Assembly (NCBI GenBank): GCA_023213395.1
Contig: CM041465.1
Location: 213,411,741-213,475,740 of the forward strand
Reading direction: 5' to 3'
Source of the DNA: Cycas panzhihuaensis
Taxonomy: Eukaryota > Cycadophyta
Length of the DNA stretch: 64,000 bases
A model generated the notes under the pieces. That model was given only the letters and a program-made list of their open reading frames with translations. It ran no database searches and was not told the origin of the DNA. The position numbers and the translations under genes are program-made. Position 1 is the stretch's first letter. Every line of letters begins with the position of its first letter. Shown here piece after piece: positions 1 to 12,406 of this stretch.

Positions 1-400
1 GGGTCAAATGACCCCCTTTCACTTTTGCTCACAAGAGCTCCTAAAGGACACTTGTCCTTCATGCAAGCATGCATTGCATGATTGACACTTGTCAATCATG
101 CAATAGCCTTTGGCCTCTCATCTTCCTCTATTTAATGAGGCCTCTCTTCATTGTTTCTCATCAAGAGTTGGAGCTACTTTGTTATTACGGGTTTGCTAAT
201 CAAGCTGAGTATTCTTTGGTGGTAGGACCAATTCCAACACCACACATTTGGTATCTTTGTCTTGCTCCTCTTTCTCTCTTTGTGTTTTATCTTGTTTATG
301 CTTAATGCATGTTATGCTTTTATGCTTTTCAGAACTAGAGTGAGTCTAGTCTCTAGATCTTGGACTTGTGAGGCCATTTGGCCTATTCTAACAGTAAACA
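1..400 (+). repeat. 3' part of a copia-type LTR plus primer-binding site and leader (copy 1)
   Basis: Bases 1-246 are the right part of an LTR ending CCACACA. A TATA-like CTATTTAATGAGG lies near 129-141. The primer-binding site TTGGTATC follows at 248 and leader sequence runs to about 400. The same arrangement occurs in reverse at 11755-12300, where the full LTR can be measured. The left end of this copy is cut by the window. At about 400 the sequence switches abruptly to integrase of copia A, so this LTR and A are not obviously one element. Confidence 0.75.
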
Positions 401-404
401 GCAT

Positions 405-2935
405 TGCTTTCCTTTCCAAAAAAGTGGATGGCATACAAGGAGCAAATTAGAATTGGTACACTACGATTTGTGTGGACCTATCACTCCAACCTCAATCAAT
501 GGTGCCAGATATTTTCTCACTTCCATTGATGATTTTTCTAAGAAAGTCTAAATATACTTTCTCTATAATAAATCTAAAACCTTTGATGAATTCAAAGAGT
601 TCATGGCAGAAGCCGAATTGGAATGCAGAAACAAAATAAAATGCATCAGATAAGATGAAGAAGACAAATATATCTCGAAAGAATTTCATGACTACTACAG
701 AACTCATGGATACGTCGACAAATCCCCAACTCCATATACACCTCAATCGAATGGCGTGGCTGAGTGGATGAATAGAACAACTATAGAAATGGCTAAAGAC
801 ATAATTCAAGACAGACAAATTTCAAAAACCTATTGGGCAAAAGTTATAAACACAGTTGGGTATCGTATAAATTGGAGTCCAACACAAGCCTTAAGCAAAA
901 TAACTCCTAAAAAGGCATGGACAGATACAAGCCACATATAAGTAACTTAAAAATCTTTGGCTACCAAGCTTTTCTGCACATTCCAGACAAAAAAACATCA
1001 AAACTTGATTGTAAAAGCATAGAGTGCATAATGAAAGGTTACAACAAAAATTCAAAAGCATATAGGTGCATAGACCCAAAATCAAATAAGGTCTATGTAA
1101 GTAGAGATGTCATATTCAATGAAAAGGACATTGTTGCAAGTCCATTACCATATCAGGAAATTGAAGAACCTGCAAAGAAATCTTTAATGGAAGTGCATCC
1201 ACCTTAAAAAAAAAATCAGGAATCACATCTGAAGATTCAGGAACAAATGAAGAAGAACAATCAAAAAGGGCACCTTTGCCTCTAAAAGATTCAAGTCCTG
1301 AAGAAGATGGAGAAAGGAGAACATCTTCCAGAAAGATACCCAAATGGTATCTCAAAACCATTGCGAAGGCTAAAGGAGACGTATTCACTCATATAACAAA
1401 GGTCCAAAAACATCAAGCCCTATTCTACACTATAGAACCACAATCATATGAAGAAGCAAGTCAACATGAAGAATAGCAAGTTGTAATGGACTCAAAAATG
1501 GAATCAATTTCCAAAAACAAAACATGGGAGCTAGTTGAACCACCTACAGGCAAACCTATTGTTAATTGTAAGTGGGTACATAAGATTAAAAAAAAAAAAT
1601 TGATGGTATGATAGAAAAATACAAAGCTAGATTGGTGGCCAAGGGTTGCACTTAAACTGTTAGAGTAAACTATGATGAAACCTTCTCTCTAATAGGCAAA
1701 CTAAATACAGTTAGAATGGTCATAGCCTTACCTGCACAACAAGATTGGAAAGTCTATCAATTGGATGTGAAAAGTGCCTTTCTGAATGGGAATCTTGAAG
1801 AAGAAGTTTATATGAAACAACTAGAAGGATATGTCCAAAAGGGGCCGAAACATCTTGTATGCAAGCTAAAAAAGGCTCTATATGGGCTAAAACAAGCTCC
1901 AAGGTCTTGGTATACCAAATTGGACAAATATCTCATTCATAATGGATTTCGCAAATATGATTCAGATTCCAACCTATATGTAAAGAAAAATCAAAGATTG
2001 GTCATAATAATTGTAGTACATGTTGATAACATGATTCTCACAGGTAATGACACAGAATCCATCAGAGATGTAAGAGTGCAATGAAAAAAGGTTTTGAGAT
2101 AACCGATTTAGGACTTATAAATTATTACCTTGGTATAGAAGTTAATCAGAAGGAAGATTCAATCACTGTCATAAAATGAATACACCAAGGATCTGCTAGT
2201 AAAATTCAAAATGGAAGAATGTAATAGTTGTGCAACTCCCATGGAAATCGGTTGTGACTTAACTCCATCTACAGAAGATACTTCAGTCGATACAACTCTA
2301 TATAGACAATTAGTTAGGAGTCTGACATATCTCACTGCAACCAGGCCTGATATTTCTTACTCTATTGGATTAATTTCTAGATATATGTAGGATCCATTAG
2401 CACATTGGAAAGCAACAAAGAGGATACTCAGATATCTAAAAGGACCTTCGTATTTAAAACTCACATATCCAAAAAGTGAGACAGGTAGATTCAGACTAGG
2501 CAAGAGATAAAGAAAAAAGAAAGCCAACTGGTGGGTACTATTTTTTCTTTGAGTCAGCTGCAATATCATGGAGCAGCAAACAACAACCAATGATTGCCTT
2601 GTCCTCTACAAAAGCAGAATACAAGTCAGCAGTCAATGCATCTTGTGAAGGAATATGGTTAAGACAATTGTTGACAGATTTGAATCAGTAGCAATAGGAG
2701 TAAACAACACTTTTTTGTGACAATCAAAGCACCATAAAATTAACTAAGAATCATGTCTTCCATGCATGAACCAAGCATATTGAAGTACATCATTACTTCA
2801 TATGGAAAGAAGTGCATAACGAAGAGATAGACCTGATCTATTGTACAACAGATGAGCAACTTACAAATATTTTGACAAAACCTCTTAGCAAAGACAAATT
2901 TTAATCTTTTAGAAGTAAGTTAGGTTTAAAGTAGA
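405..2935 (+). pseudogene. Copia element A, broken pol (integrase, RT, RNase H)
   Basis: This is a Ty1/copia polyprotein remnant without gag or protease. The order is integrase core (about 430-960, with DLCGP, SIDDFSKKV and the catalytic-Glu context PQSNGVAE), the integrase C-terminal part (917-1207, KIFGYQAFLHIP and KAYRCIDPKSNKVYVSRDV), a charged linker, reverse transcriptase (about 1480-2300, LDVKSAFLNG, ALYGLKQAPRSWY), and RNase H (about 2500-2900, SSTKAEYKSAV, TKHIEVHH). The order IN before RT identifies copia. Several stops and frameshifts break it. The RT catalytic box reads VDNM instead of VDDM, so it lacks a key Asp. The 5' end is truncated at about 405. Confidence 0.9.
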
Positions 2936-2953
2936 TAAAACATTAAGAGAGGG

Positions 2954-3132
2954 TGTTAAAAGGTAATGGTTTATCTAGGACATTATGAGGGTCATGTGTT
3001 AAACCCCTTTTTATTGTAACAAAGACAAATGTTGGACAAGTGGTGTACCAACAATGACCAATTACAAACTATTGATGTATATAGAGAGAGGGACTCTCTC
3101 TCACATGATCAATGCATTCCATTTTCATTCAA
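2954..3132 (+). repeat. 3' LTR of copia A
   Basis: A purine-rich tract (AAGAGAGGG) sits just before TGTTAAAAGG at 2954, directly after the RNase H remnant. The LTR contains a TATATAGAGAGAGGG segment. Its right end is placed at CATTCA (3132) by analogy with the 5' LTR of copia B; that end is approximate. Confidence 0.65.
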
Positions 3133-3137
3133 TGCAA

Positions 3138-3209
3138 ATCTAGATTGGTACACAGATGTTGATAGATCTTCCAATCAAGATGTTGTAGGTGGTGTACCAA
3201 ACTAGATTC
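3138..3209. repeat. Short inverted repeat at the A/B junction
   Basis: AATCTAGATTGGTACAC at 3138-3154 is mirrored, with one mismatch, by GTGTACCAAACTAGATT at 3193-3209. It sits between the 3' LTR of copia A and the truncated RT of copia B. Confidence 0.7.
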
Positions 3210-3233
3210 TGTGGAAGGTTTCTTACAAAAAAG

Positions 3234-5151
3234 GCACTTTTTACGTCATGTTGATAGATCTTCCAATTTAGTTGTGCAACTAAGGCGATAACCATTCTCA
3301 CAGTATTTAGTTTTGGTACTGGAAAGAAGGTTTCATCATAATCTACTCTTGCAGTTTGAGTGTATCCCTTGGCCACCAATCTTGCTTTATATTTTTCTAT
3401 TTTCCCATTAGAGTTTTCCTTTATTTTGCACACCCATTTGCAATTGACAATTGGCTTGTCAGTAAGTCATTCAACTGGTTCCCATGTTTTGTTCTTGGAA
3501 ATTGTTATCTTTGTATACATTGTTGATTTCCACTCAACATGTTGACTTGCTTCTTCATATGATTGAGGTTCAGTTGAGCAAATTAGTGCCTAATGCTTCT
3601 GGGACCTAGTTCTATGCTCAAACACCTCAATTTTTGCTTCTTTAATTGTTTTGGGATACCATTTAAGTATCCTTTTGGAAGATGTCTTGATTTCCTCTTC
3701 TTCTTTAGGACTCATTTCTCTGATGGATGAAGGAGATCTTTTAGGACTCTCTTCTTCTATTTCTATATCCTCAAATGTGACTCTGGAAACATCCTTAGGT
3801 GAGGGAGTAATTATGGGAGATTCCCCTGTGGATACTTCAATTTTCTGCAATGTATCTAAATTTGCAACTATATCTTGTTCATTGGAAATAGCATCCCTGC
3901 TTACATAGACTTTATTTGTTTTAGGGGCTATGCATCTATATGCCTTGGAATGTTTGCTATAGCCTATCATAATGCATTCTATGCTTTTGCAGTCAAGTTT
4001 TGACCTTTTCTTATCAAGGATATAAACAAAAGCTTAACATCCAAAAATTTTCAAATTACTTCCATCAGACTTGGATCCAGTCCATGCTTCTTCAGGAGTT
4101 ATTTTGTTCAGGGCTTGAGTTGGACTCTATTTATTAGATAAGTTATTGTATTTATAGCTTTTGCCCAATATGTCTTTGGAATCTATCTGTCCTAGATTAG
4201 ACTCCAGGCCATTTCCATGATGGTTTTGCTCATTCATTCCGCTAAACCATTTGATTGAGGAGTGTAGGAAGTTGTCATTTGTCGACGTATCCCAAGAGAT
4301 TTGCAGAAGAACTAAAACTCTTGTGAAGTATATTCACCTCCACCGTCAAACTTGATACATTTCAATTTATTTCCGCTTTCTAACTCATCTTCAACTTTAA
4401 ATTCTTTGAATTTATCAAATGTCTCTAATTTGTTATAGAGAAAATATACCCAAACTTTTCTAAAAATCATCAATAAATGTGAGAAAGCATTTCACTCCAT
4501 TAAGTGAGCTTGGGGTAATGGATCCACAAAGATCAAAGTGCACAAATTCTAATTTGCTTTGGGTACGCCATACACTTCTTTGGAATGGAAATCTATGTTG
4601 TTTATCCAACAAACATCCTTTGCAAATAAATGAATGAAATGTCATATCTGGAAGCCCATCAACCATATTAGAATTTTTCAATAATTCTAATCTATTAGAG
4701 GAGATATGCCCATACTTCAAGTGCCAGAGTTTGTTATTATCAGTTTTGGATAAAACGAAAGATTTTACATCATTTTCCTGAATAATTGGATTTGAAAGCA
4801 ATTTATAAAGATCATTGCTTTCTATGCCTCTAGCTATTACAATTCCACATTGTTTCTTATCTAAGATGTGGCAGTACCCATACAGTACCCATTTTCATCA
4901 AAGATAGTCCTCAACTTTTTCTTTCATAATTGAGAAACAGAAAGTAGATTTTTCTTTAGCCCTGGGATGAAAAAAACATTGTCTATTTTTAGCACTTTCC
5001 CTTTAATTTTGATTACTATTAATCCAATACCTTAGATATCAAGGAGATATTTATTCCCTAATTCTACTGACTTATTGAGAGAGTATGGATTTAGAGATTC
5101 AAACCATTCTCTACATCCTGTCATGTGACTGGATGCCCTAGAGTCAATATA
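3234..5151 (-). pseudogene. Copia element B, broken protease-integrase-RT
   Basis: This minus-strand copia pol is closely related to A. From right to left it has a protease remnant (SSHMTGC near 5110-5130), the integrase zinc region with HLKYGH and CKGCLLDKQH (4460-4801), the integrase core with HFDLCGSITPSSLNG and FDGGGEYTSQEF, the KAYRCIAPKTNKVYVSRDA segment (3590-3970), and the RT N-terminus (YKARLVAKGYTQTARVDYDE, VKSAF). The sequence stops being RT just after VKSAF at about 3232, so the YVDD half of RT, RNase H and the 3' LTR are missing. Many stops and frameshifts are present. Confidence 0.88.
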
Positions 5152-6156
5152 CTAGACAACTTCATCTTTGGTACAAGCAGCAAGTGCAGCTATGAAAGCT
5201 ATTTGTTCTTCTTCTTCTTCTTCAAGATAGCTGTGTTCTTTGTTGTAGTTCCCTGCAAGTCTTTTCCCTCTCTGGATCTCAGCTTGCCCCTGAGAACATT
5301 GATAGGGATAGTGTCCTCCTTGCCCACAATAGTAGCATACATCGAAGGCTCTACAATTGTTAGAGAAGTGTCCTGGTCTTCCGCAGTTGAAATAGACTCT
5401 AGAGTCTCTTGGTCGAACTGACCTTCCTCTGCCTTTGTTATCTTGCCATCTTCCTCTAGATTGGTTTTTGGTATCTGGACCCCGACTACGACCTCTAGAA
5501 GAATATTGTCCTCGTCCTCTAGTCCTAAGGTTGAGTTTGGACAAAAAGGCTTCTTCAATCTTTATCTCTTCCTCGTATCTCTTATTTCTTTGTCCTTGCT
5601 TGCGCAGAAGACCTATTAGTGTCTCAAGAGACATTGTTGTAATTTAATTGTTATTAGTAATGGTATTTACCATATTGTCAAATAATTTTGAAATCTTGCT
5701 TACAATCATTTGCACAAGTTATGATCCTAGAAGATTTGCTCCAGCACTAATTAGGTCATTTCTAATTGATGTAACTTTATGAATAAATTCTTAGACATTT
5801 TCTTTTTCCCTCAAGTAAAGCTTATACAATTCCTTCTTTAAAACTACAATTCTAGCTTCATTTCTCTAATTGTAGAGGTTTGCAAATATCTTCCAGATAT
5901 CTTCACAAGAATTTATTCCTTCAACATATACTAATAAGGGATCTAAGATAGACAATCTCAAAACTATTACCCCCGAATTATTTCTATCATCCCAGTTGGG
6001 TTGATCAACATCATTAGTAAGTCTTTTCTCTCTCCCTATAGCTATATTCCAAGCATTCTTTGCTCTCAACAAGCTTTCGATTTTGATCTTCCAGACATGG
6101 TAAGTTGTTTCAATCAATTTATCTTGTTCATTCAAAGTAATAATTAAGGAGGCCAT
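5152..6156 (-). pseudogene. Copia element B gag with two CCHC knuckles
   Basis: Gag probably starts at the ATG at 6156 (MASLIITLNEQDKL), typical of copia nucleocapsid precursors that begin with a substrate-like YHVWK segment. After a frameshifted middle, 5152-5634 is open and reads through an Arg/Gly-rich stretch (RGRGQYSSRGRSRG). Two knuckles follow: CGRPGHFSNNC with its first Cys replaced (FNCGRPGHF), and CYYCGQGGHYPYQC, which is complete CX2CX4HX4C. A Glu run (YLEEEEEEQI) precedes the protease. Gag packages element RNA; this copy cannot make a full protein. Confidence 0.85.
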
Positions 6157-6899
6157 CTCAAACAAGGAACAGGAAAGTGTCAAGATGCTTAAAAATCTGT
6201 TAACAGGTTGGTCGTACTGTTGTACGAAATTTTGTACAAAAGGACAATTGTACAAACTAGTACAAAAACAAGTGCAAAAGAGAGATATTGAATAGAGGAC
6301 CTCAAATATGTACAAATTTTTAAGAAAATTGCTCAAGTTTGTTCAAAAAATGGCCTAAAATGAAGGGCATGCAGCTAGGGTTTCTAAGAGAAAAATGCCC
6401 ATATCTTGTATAAAACTCAATTAAAATCTTCGAGGTTGGACTTAAAAGAAGCGTATTAATCAGAGGAAGAGTTTGTGATGGGTATTACTCGAAAATCCAG
6501 AGCAAAAAGAAGAAAATTTGTAGATGAAGTTCTCAACTCGTCGCCTATAAAAATAAAGTTAAACTACCTTAAAACCTGTTGATCTCCAGTTGACCCTTTA
6601 GGGAAAGACAATGGCCTTGATGAGACGCACCTCCTGGCAAAATTTTGAGTGATTCTGAACACTTTGAAATTTTAGGGTCTGTACAATCAATATAGTCTAT
6701 GCATTGATCTGTTATGTCCATGCTTTGTTTGATCTTGGCACAGATCTCATTTCAGTTATTAGTTTAAGTGCTAACAGTCTCCTTTGATCTCTTCTAGCAA
6801 AAATATATAACTCAACTTCCTTCAATTTCTCTCAAAAAATTTAACAGACTCCTCTTCAGAAACTTAACCAGACTAACAACATGCCCTATTATGATACCA
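6157..6899 (-). other. Leader of copia B with primer-binding site
   Basis: This is the untranslated stretch between the 5' LTR and gag. On the minus strand it opens at 6899 with TGGTATCATAATAGGG, a decayed match to the initiator-Met tRNA site TGGTATCAGAGC. No other coding sequence is seen. Confidence 0.6.
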
Positions 6900-7095
6900 T
6901 GAAAGAAAACATAACCAAATGTGGAATGCTCATTGATTATGAGAGAGATTACCTCTCTATAAATACAAAAAGGGTTTGGCAATCGCTTACTACATGTAAG
7001 CCACTTGTCACTTTTACAAAAAGGAAGGAATGGCACATAACCCTCATTATTTAACTATACAACTTAAGGTTCAAAGATAAAACATTATTCTAACA
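6900..7095 (-). repeat. 5' LTR of copia B
   Basis: The 196-bp LTR begins TGTTAGAATAATG at 7095 and ends TTTCTTTCA at 6900 on the minus strand, immediately before the primer-binding site. It has a TATTTATAGAGAGG promoter-like segment and shares its layout with the 3' LTR of copia A. It interrupts the RNase H of gypsy C, which resumes at 7096. Confidence 0.8.
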
Positions 7096-9171
7096 ATGTT
7101 CTCATAACCAGATGGAGTTGTTATCACTCGAAATAGTTTGGCATCCAGAAAATCATTGTTCACTATGAAAGGTTCTTCTCTTATCTGGATTCTAGATAAG
7201 TGATCAGTTACCACGTGTGCGACCAGGTCGAACTATCACTTTGAAATTAAATTCTTGAAGTAATAATAACCATCAACTTATTCATCCTTGTATGATAGGT
7301 TTATTAATCATATATAAAAGAGCCTGATGATCAACGAAAAATACAAAGGAATTTGCTAATAAGTAGTGTCTAAAATTTTGGACTGCATAAATCATTCTTA
7401 ATCCTTCTCTCTCTGTTGTTGAATAATTCTTTTCTTCTCTGTTCAATCGTCTACTAGCAAAGTAGATGAGTAAATCAAGTTTGCGACATCCTTCTTGGGC
7501 CAATGTACAGCCTATCACTATCTGTGAAACATTGACACAAACGTGAAACTCTTTCAACCAACGGGGATGAGCTAAAATTGGGGATGTGATAAGTCCATAT
7601 TTAAGACCTTCAAATGTTGTTTGTTGTTCATTCCCCCATATGAAATTTACACCTTTACATAGTAATTTTTTTAGGGGGTAAGCGATGTGGGCAAACCCTT
7701 TTATGAACCAATGGTAGAATCGGATATGTCCAAGGAATGTTCGAACTCCTGCAACATCTGTTAGTGGGGCTAGATTATGACTTTGAGTTTATCAGGATCT
7801 GTCTTTAATCCACACGCACATACATGTCCCAATAGCTTTCCATATAGAACCAAAAATTGGCATTTTTCTGGATTTAGTGACAATCTTGCTTTTTGACAAA
7901 ATTCCAAGCATTCTATTCATGGACCAATCATCTAAAATATCTTAACAGATTTAGATGACAATTAATCAAATAAATGTATGATGATTCGCTGAAATGTTGT
8001 AGGGGCATTGCAAAGTCCGAAGGGCATCCAATTATATGCAAAAATTATGGATTGTGTGATAAATGTAGTTTTTAACTTATCTTTTTCTACAATAATGATT
8101 TGGTTGTAACCTGAAAACCCATCTAGGAATGAGTATATCTCATGCCCTATGAATAGTATCAGTGAAAGGAATGGGAAATGGATCTTTGCAAGTTATTGCA
8201 TTCAACTTTTGAAATTCAATACAAATGGAGAGTTTCCCATTTTTCTTAAGAACTATGACAATTGGTGAGACCCATTCACTTGTTTTGACCTTAAATATAT
8301 TTTCAACCTCCAACATTTTTCTAATCTTTATGTTCACTTGCTCTGCATATTTGGGATTCATTCGATAAGGCCAATGTTTTACCAGTTTAGATCCTGGTAT
8401 TAATTCAATTCTATGTTCCCATTGTTCTCTTCGTATTCCTTTCAAGTCTTTATATGTCCAAGTAAAGACATCCTTGTATTGTAAGAAAATTTGTGTGGTT
8501 GTTGCTATTAACGTTGGTTCCCATTTATTGCACATCATCATTGTTTGTGTGTTTTGTTCAATTCCTAAATTAACTGATTGTTGTGGTGCTTCATCATTGA
8601 AAATTTGGTCCTTATCAAAATTATACGCATATTTCTGAAGTATTACTTGGTTTCGTTTAAGGACTTCAAAAAATAGACTGGGATATTCGTGTTTATGATT
8701 ATATGTGTCTTGTATCTGATTAACATTCTTGGAGAGTAGTGGTCCTATATCAATTATATAGTATGATGGTGAAAATAATTCATATTCTTGTTGTTGCCAA
8801 CGAAACAATCCATTATTTGATTCCACCTCATCCTCTGAACACGAATCCAAACACAAAACACCCTCAATTGGTTCACAAGTATTATCATTGTGAAACATTG
8901 TAGTTAGGGGATGTTGATCCTCCTTAACATCATTAACATATTCCTTATCATCATCGTCTTCATCGAAGGAAGTAGAGTTTATTATTTCCTCATTTTTGAT
9001 ATGATGATATAAATTTATTAATTGTATCTTTCCTTTTTGCTTGATGATTACTAGTGCATTGCGACCCCAATTCTGAAGTCCGTGTGTAGCACGCAACCAA
9101 GGCAATCCTAAAAGTGCATCATATATTAGAGACATTCTATCGATCATGGGAATAACAACAAAATCCGTCAC
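7096..9171 (-). pseudogene. Gypsy element C, broken protease-RT-RNase H
   Basis: This is a minus-strand Ty3/gypsy pol. 8140-9171 is one long open stretch. It starts with a protease end (YDALLGLPWLRATHG), continues through an acidic spacer, and reaches the RT N-terminus (VKTSEWVSPIVIVLKKNGKL). From 8140 to 7560 RT continues in shifting frames (MPFGLCNAPTTFQR, LEFC-QKARLSLNPEKCQF). RNase H covers 7282-7557 (REEKNYSTTEREGLRMIYAV, VDHQALLYMINK) and continues frame-shifted to 7096 (ISRWLLLLQEFNF), where the LTR of copia B cuts in. Integrase is absent. RT before RNase H with no preceding integrase is the gypsy order. Confidence 0.85.
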
Positions 9172-10203
9172 AAATTCTTAATTTCCGATGCAAATTTTTT
9201 AAGCCAACATCATTCCTAACGGTTGTACACCATGTTGGTTAGCCAATTGTAAACAAAATGCAAGAGGTCACAGTGTAGGCCTACTAATCTTTTGCTAAGT
9301 CATTATTGGTATAATATTGACTCCAACGCCCCCGCCTACCACTGTGTTATTCAAAACATGTCCTAATAAAGTCGTTGAGACTGTGATCTCTTGATCCACT
9401 CTTAAAGATCGTACATGATGTCTTAATTGAGAATTGTGTACAGTCAAAATGTTAGGAATGTTGATGCAATCTTTTGTAGCGACTAATAGTGTCCCTTCTT
9501 GGAAAGACTCTTTGTTTTGTCTTTATATGTTGTATATGTTCTTCGAGAATTTGTAAAAGTAATGGATGGTGTTGGAGTAACGTCAAAATTTTCACAGTTA
9601 TCTCACTTTGTAGAAATTGATCAATCAACATAGTAGTGGCTTCATTACCTTGTGCTACGGTCCTCCCTGGTAATTATGACGATGTTTTATCTTGCTACAA
9701 AATTTCTCAAATCATTGATACATTCTAATCTTGCTCCTATTTTGATCGTACTAAATCTTGGGCTTGGCACAGGCACTTTTTCTCCTCCAAAGTGTCGAGA
9801 TAGTTAAGTTTCTTGGATCTTCTTGCTTCGAGCGGATCTTCTTACTTGGATTTGTTGGTTTGTCTCATTCACGTGCTTAAAAACATACGTCATTTGTTCA
9901 AAGTCATGCATTAGATCCGAACATGGTCTGAATCAAGGGGTTGAACATGGTTAAAAATATTAGCAAGCAATACGAGCTACTGGACTATGATATCCTTGAG
10001 ATAATATATGATAATACCTTATCGGACTAAGAAGGTTTTTAATTCATTCATAATCTTAAGATCTGCATCCATGAATTGGATGCACAACAATTCTCCTAGT
10101 GTTGTCTGGTCCTCATACTAATTTCATGTCGTCATATGTTCCAGGCGTGCTATCACTACTTTATTCCATCTTGTCTCATTCCTAGGTCGACAACAACGCC
10201 AAA
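9172..10203 (-). other. Gypsy C gag region and leader, heavily decayed
   Basis: This lies between the 5' LTR and the protease of gypsy C, where gag is expected. No frame is open for long and no CCHC knuckle could be read. The primer-binding site TGGCGTTGTTGTCGACC (minus, 10201-10185) resembles the TGGCGCCGTTGCC site used by many plant gypsy elements. Confidence 0.55.
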
Positions 10204-11100
10204 TGTTAATTCATCATACACGAGTTCACCTAGGAAGAAAGAGATAGCAATACCCTCAACATGATAGCATCAACATGACATTATATGCACAATACTTTAC
10301 ATCAATCAATAATTACAAGATGTCTACAACTTTGTATTTTCTATTATATCAAAATGGATTACAATAACAAGGTCATGTACAATGGAACAAGATATGATCA
10401 TCTCACACTAGCTTTGCACCGTCCACTAGTGTTAGGATATGCAACATCGCAAGCCCCCCATCTACTTTTACTATATATATATATATCCTTGGAAACATCA
10501 TTTTGTAACGACTTCCAACTACTTGACTCATACGAGCTCTAGTCACACATCATTGCTTGTTACAATTTTGGATTGGAGTTCTATTCAAGCTATCCCAAGC
10601 ATTTCCTATAGTTGTTTCCTCTATTATAGTCATTCCAAAACACTTCTTGAATTGTTTCCCTTATGGATGGCATTCCTTGTAAGCATTCTTTGGTGTCTAA
10701 TGTGACTTCCTAGCTTGAAAATATGATCTATGGATTAAAATTGAGATCTCTTGATCCTTGGAGAGTTAGTTTCTTCCTCTAAGAGACAAATAGATTGTGT
10801 AGGAGTAAAATGGGAGCCCTTTAGAGATTTGGTCTTATCGCAACACAAATAAACACATGAAAATTGACAGGAAAGAACTTGGAAGAGATGTGATGTAAGA
10901 AATAATACTCTACTATTATCTCAGAAGAATTAACCATGTATAATAGAATAGCTCCTCTCTATTTAAAATGAGGGGTAGTATAATAAACCAAAAAAACTAA
11001 AAACCACATCAATACCTAGCTAACTAAATTAACCTAACCATTACCAATTCAACTAACTTAATTCTTACTAACTCAACAAACCTAAGTAGACTTGAATCAC
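10204..11100 (-). repeat. Probable 5' LTR of gypsy C
   Basis: The 3' end is set by CA at 10205-10204 next to the primer-binding site. A TATA-like TTTAAATAGAGAGGAGC lies near 10970 on the minus strand. The 5' end is not resolved; about 11100 is an estimate from the promoter position. Confidence 0.5.
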
Positions 11101-11754
11101 TTTTGTACTATTAGGGAACTCAACATCAAAATACAATAGTCACATTTTACTACATATTACATGGATGAGTCGTACCCATACCCATCACTAATATGTTATC
11201 CTATAAATGCCAACTGCTCTATCTAACCAATGGAAGGATTCCCCTACCCTAGTGTAAACCCTAACCTAATAATGTTGTAATTCCAAAAGAAGTGTTGAAT
11301 GGCTCCTAATTTTCATCTAACAAAACATAGTTTCATAAAAATCTAGTATGTGACACATTCAACTTCATTCACCATTTCCAAATCCTTCTAAAATGCAATA
11401 AACACAAACCCAACATACCCACAAATTCTTACTAGTGTTGATTTATGCATGCAATACTTTGCTCTTTAACAAAAGAGAGGCATATGTGGCCTAATTGCAT
11501 GGACTATGTATGAAATATACACTCCAATGCTACGCAAAGAATATCAGTCCAAGAGTTCAAAGTGACTCCCTTACATTTGGAAATTGAGACTTGGTCTTAC
11601 ATTTCACCCATGGCCATGAAAGAATATGGCCTCTTTACAAATTAACACTCTAAGAATCCTTAGGAGGAGGACAACATTCAACAATAAGTGATATATAGGA
11701 TGCCCAATGGTGCTTGTAATTGAGTCCAATCTTAATGCATAAGCATGTGAAAAG
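11101..11754. other. Unassigned sequence in intron 3
   Basis: AT-rich, stop-rich in all frames, no family recognised. Confidence 0.5.
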
Positions 11755-12300
11755 GGGCCTAATGGCTTCACAATCCCAAGATCTAGAAGCTAGGTTCACT
11801 CTAGTTCTAGAAAGCACTAAATGCTAACAAGTATGATATTCTTAAGACGAAAACATAAGCAAGACAAAGCATAAAAATGAAGGAGCAAGAAAATGATACC
11901 AAATGTGTGGGGTTGGAATTGGTCCAACCTCCAAATGAATAAACAGTTTGATTAGCAAACTAACAGCATAACAATATAGCTCCAACTCTATATATGAACA
12001 ATGAGGAGAGGTCTCATTATATAGAGTGAAAGGAGAGACCTAAGGCATTGGATGTTTGACAAGTGTCAAACATCCAAGGTACATGCCTTGCATGTAGGAC
12101 ATGTGTCCTTTTAGGGCTCTCAAGTGAGCAAAAGTGCATGGGGGTCCATTTGACCCTTTAGTGACAACGTTGTGTCACTAGAAAGAATGTGGGTGTGCAC
12201 TTTATCACTTAAGTGATAAGTCACCCCTAAAGTACAAAAGTACAAATATTACATGAAAAATAAAGTACATAATCTTAACATGTAAACATAAGGTTTAACA
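11755..12300 (-). repeat. Copia-type LTR with PBS and leader (copy 2, inverted relative to copy 1)
   Basis: The LTR proper is 11904-12300 (397 bp). On the minus strand it begins TGTTAAACCTTATG and ends CCACACA, with a TATA box CTATATAATGAGACC near 12030. A TTTGGTATCATTT primer-binding site follows (11903-11892), then leader to 11755. The last ~250 bp plus leader match bases 1-400 in the opposite orientation. No internal coding region is attached, so this is a solo or truncated element. Confidence 0.8.
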
Positions 12301-12406
12301 AAGCATGGTAGACAAGATTATTTGAGATCACATGAAAAGTGTGTATTACAATACTCAAATCATGCTCATATACAAGAAATATTATTTGAGAATATCAGTA
12401 TCTTAC

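Larger units (their letters stand above)
1..12406 (-). other. Intron 3 of the U1A-type gene (5' part, runs off the window)
   Basis: It starts with GTAAGA at 12406. No acceptor followed by RRM2-like coding sequence was found before the window ends, so at least 12.4 kb is intron. It carries two LTR copies of one family, copia A and B, and gypsy C. Confidence 0.75.

Noticed and set aside
5199-5558. Second open frame overlapping copia B gag
   Set aside because: It is a shadow of the Arg/Gly-rich and Glu-rich gag frame that carries the CCHC knuckles.
1-12406. Search for the remaining U1A exons (RRM2)
   Set aside because: No ILFIQNLP-like or FKITxxNxMxISFAKK-like coding text was seen on the minus strand; similar-looking words belonged to retroelement pol.
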